From NCBI GenBank assembly GCA_027886175.1, contig JAJNNQ010000002.1, positions 5,336,001 through 5,400,000 on the forward strand: a stretch of 64,000 bases of DNA. The letters are read 5' to 3'. The stretch is from Phylloscopus collybita. Its lineage: Eukaryota; Chordata; Aves; Passeriformes; Phylloscopidae. Under the pieces are notes generated by a model that was given only the letters and a program-made list of their open reading frames with translations, made no database searches and was not told where the DNA came from. This document shows, piece by piece, positions 63,260 through 64,000 of the stretch (positions within the stretch are counted from its first letter, which is position 1; the number at the start of each line of letters is the position of its first letter). The position numbers and the translations under genes were made by a program.

Positions 63260-64000
63260 CTTTTAAAGACAAGACAAAGAGCCATGCTGTTAACTTAAAA
63301 TAACAGACCTCAGGAAACAAATTTAAAGGATTCTAAGAACTGACAGTTTTCCAGGACAATCCTATTGAAAGATTAGCCTGATTTAAAAAATGTTTTCATA
63401 AATACACATGGAAATGTACAGTCTGGACTACAGCAACAGAAGGTTCCAGCCTTACAAACAACAAGCACACAGATTCAGTGGCAATGAGCACTGGAGATAC
63501 GAGGAGAAATAAAGTTTAAAAAGCAAAGGCTGTGCAGGGACATTAGTGAGAGGGATGGCCTCTGGTACACTGCAGTGCTGCCATTCCAAAGAACAAAGGG
63601 AAAGAACATCATTTGTAACAACCACCACCTCCAAAAAAATACTGGCTGAGAGGTGAAACCTTACCCATCATCAATCCCCTGAGCCAGCTTCTCTGAGCAT
63701 TTATAAGTAAAACCATGTGCATTTCACCTGAAAATTACACAGGACTCTTCTGGGCTACAATCCTATTATATAATAGTTACTTGTTCAAACAGAGTATGGA
63801 TTAAGAATGTTCAAAAGTAATTAGTCACCAGTGCTCTGCAAGAACCTTTCTAAAGCAAGCTTGAATTTGTTAAGAAAGTTCTCCAAAGCCCCTTGTAAAG
63901 CAAGTCCATTGTAAAACCAATTAGTTCAAAGATCATGGACAGTTTCTTAAATTGAGAGGTATTTGCATAGCAAGTAGACAGGTATTCACAAAACCTGTGT
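63260..64000 (-). other. XRCC2: XRCC2 intron 1 (partial)
   Basis: AT-rich sequence with no CpG island and no frame resembling the XRCC2 N-terminus (MCSAFHRAESGTE in human), so exon 1 and its promoter lie beyond the right edge. Nothing else is recognised here. Confidence 0.8.

Noticed and set aside
1..64000. Bacterial-type systems (CRISPR arrays, operons, phage, toxin-antitoxin)
   Set aside because: The window is a vertebrate genome with spliced genes and CR1 retroposons. The tandem repeats lack spacer structure and no prokaryotic coding density exists.
63260..64000. XRCC2 exon 1 within the window
   Set aside because: No minus-strand sequence resembling the XRCC2 N-terminus followed by a donor, and no CpG island is present here.

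Overview
The window is vertebrate nuclear DNA, almost certainly from a bird. The evidence is two recognisable vertebrate gene ends with canonical splice sites, several truncated CR1 LINE fragments (the main avian retroposon), one LTR-like segment, and long stretches with no coding content. A songbird is plausible, but the species cannot be named from sequence alone. There is no bacterial or phage system here, and almost all open frames of 60-150 codons are chance or repeat-driven.

Layout, left to right. Positions 1-15423 are the start of intron 1 of KMT2C (minus strand), with CR1 debris, a polyA tract, two striking short inverted repeats and a GC-rich patch. Positions ~14.1-17.65 kb are a strong CpG island. 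Inside it, on the minus strand, lies the first coding exon of KMT2C (15424-15599), with an AT-hook and a consensus GTAAGT donor. It is preceded by a minimal 8-codon upstream ORF that stops one base before the KMT2C start. Positions ~17.65-56.2 kb are intergenic, holding a 51-bp hairpin-bearing minisatellite (18.6-19.0 kb), smaller tandem repeats, an LTR-like segment (~34.1-34.4 kb), a GC-rich inverted repeat and CR1 copies. Positions 56.9-64.0 kb are the 3' two-thirds of XRCC2 (minus strand): exon 3 (56916-57631), a 5.5-kb intron, exon 2 (63178-63259) and part of intron 1. XRCC2 exon 1 lies beyond the right edge and the remaining KMT2C exons beyond the left edge.

The two genes are in tandem on the minus strand, in the same order as I recall for human 7q36 (XRCC2 upstream of KMT2C). 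They are functionally distinct: KMT2C is an H3K4 methyltransferase of MLL3/COMPASS-like complexes, and XRCC2 is a RAD51 paralog in homologous recombination. The most interesting items are the uORF abutting the KMT2C start, the homopolymer-expanded KMT2C N-terminus, the hairpin minisatellite 1.5-3 kb upstream of the KMT2C start, and several perfect inverted repeats. I found no convincing undescribed system.
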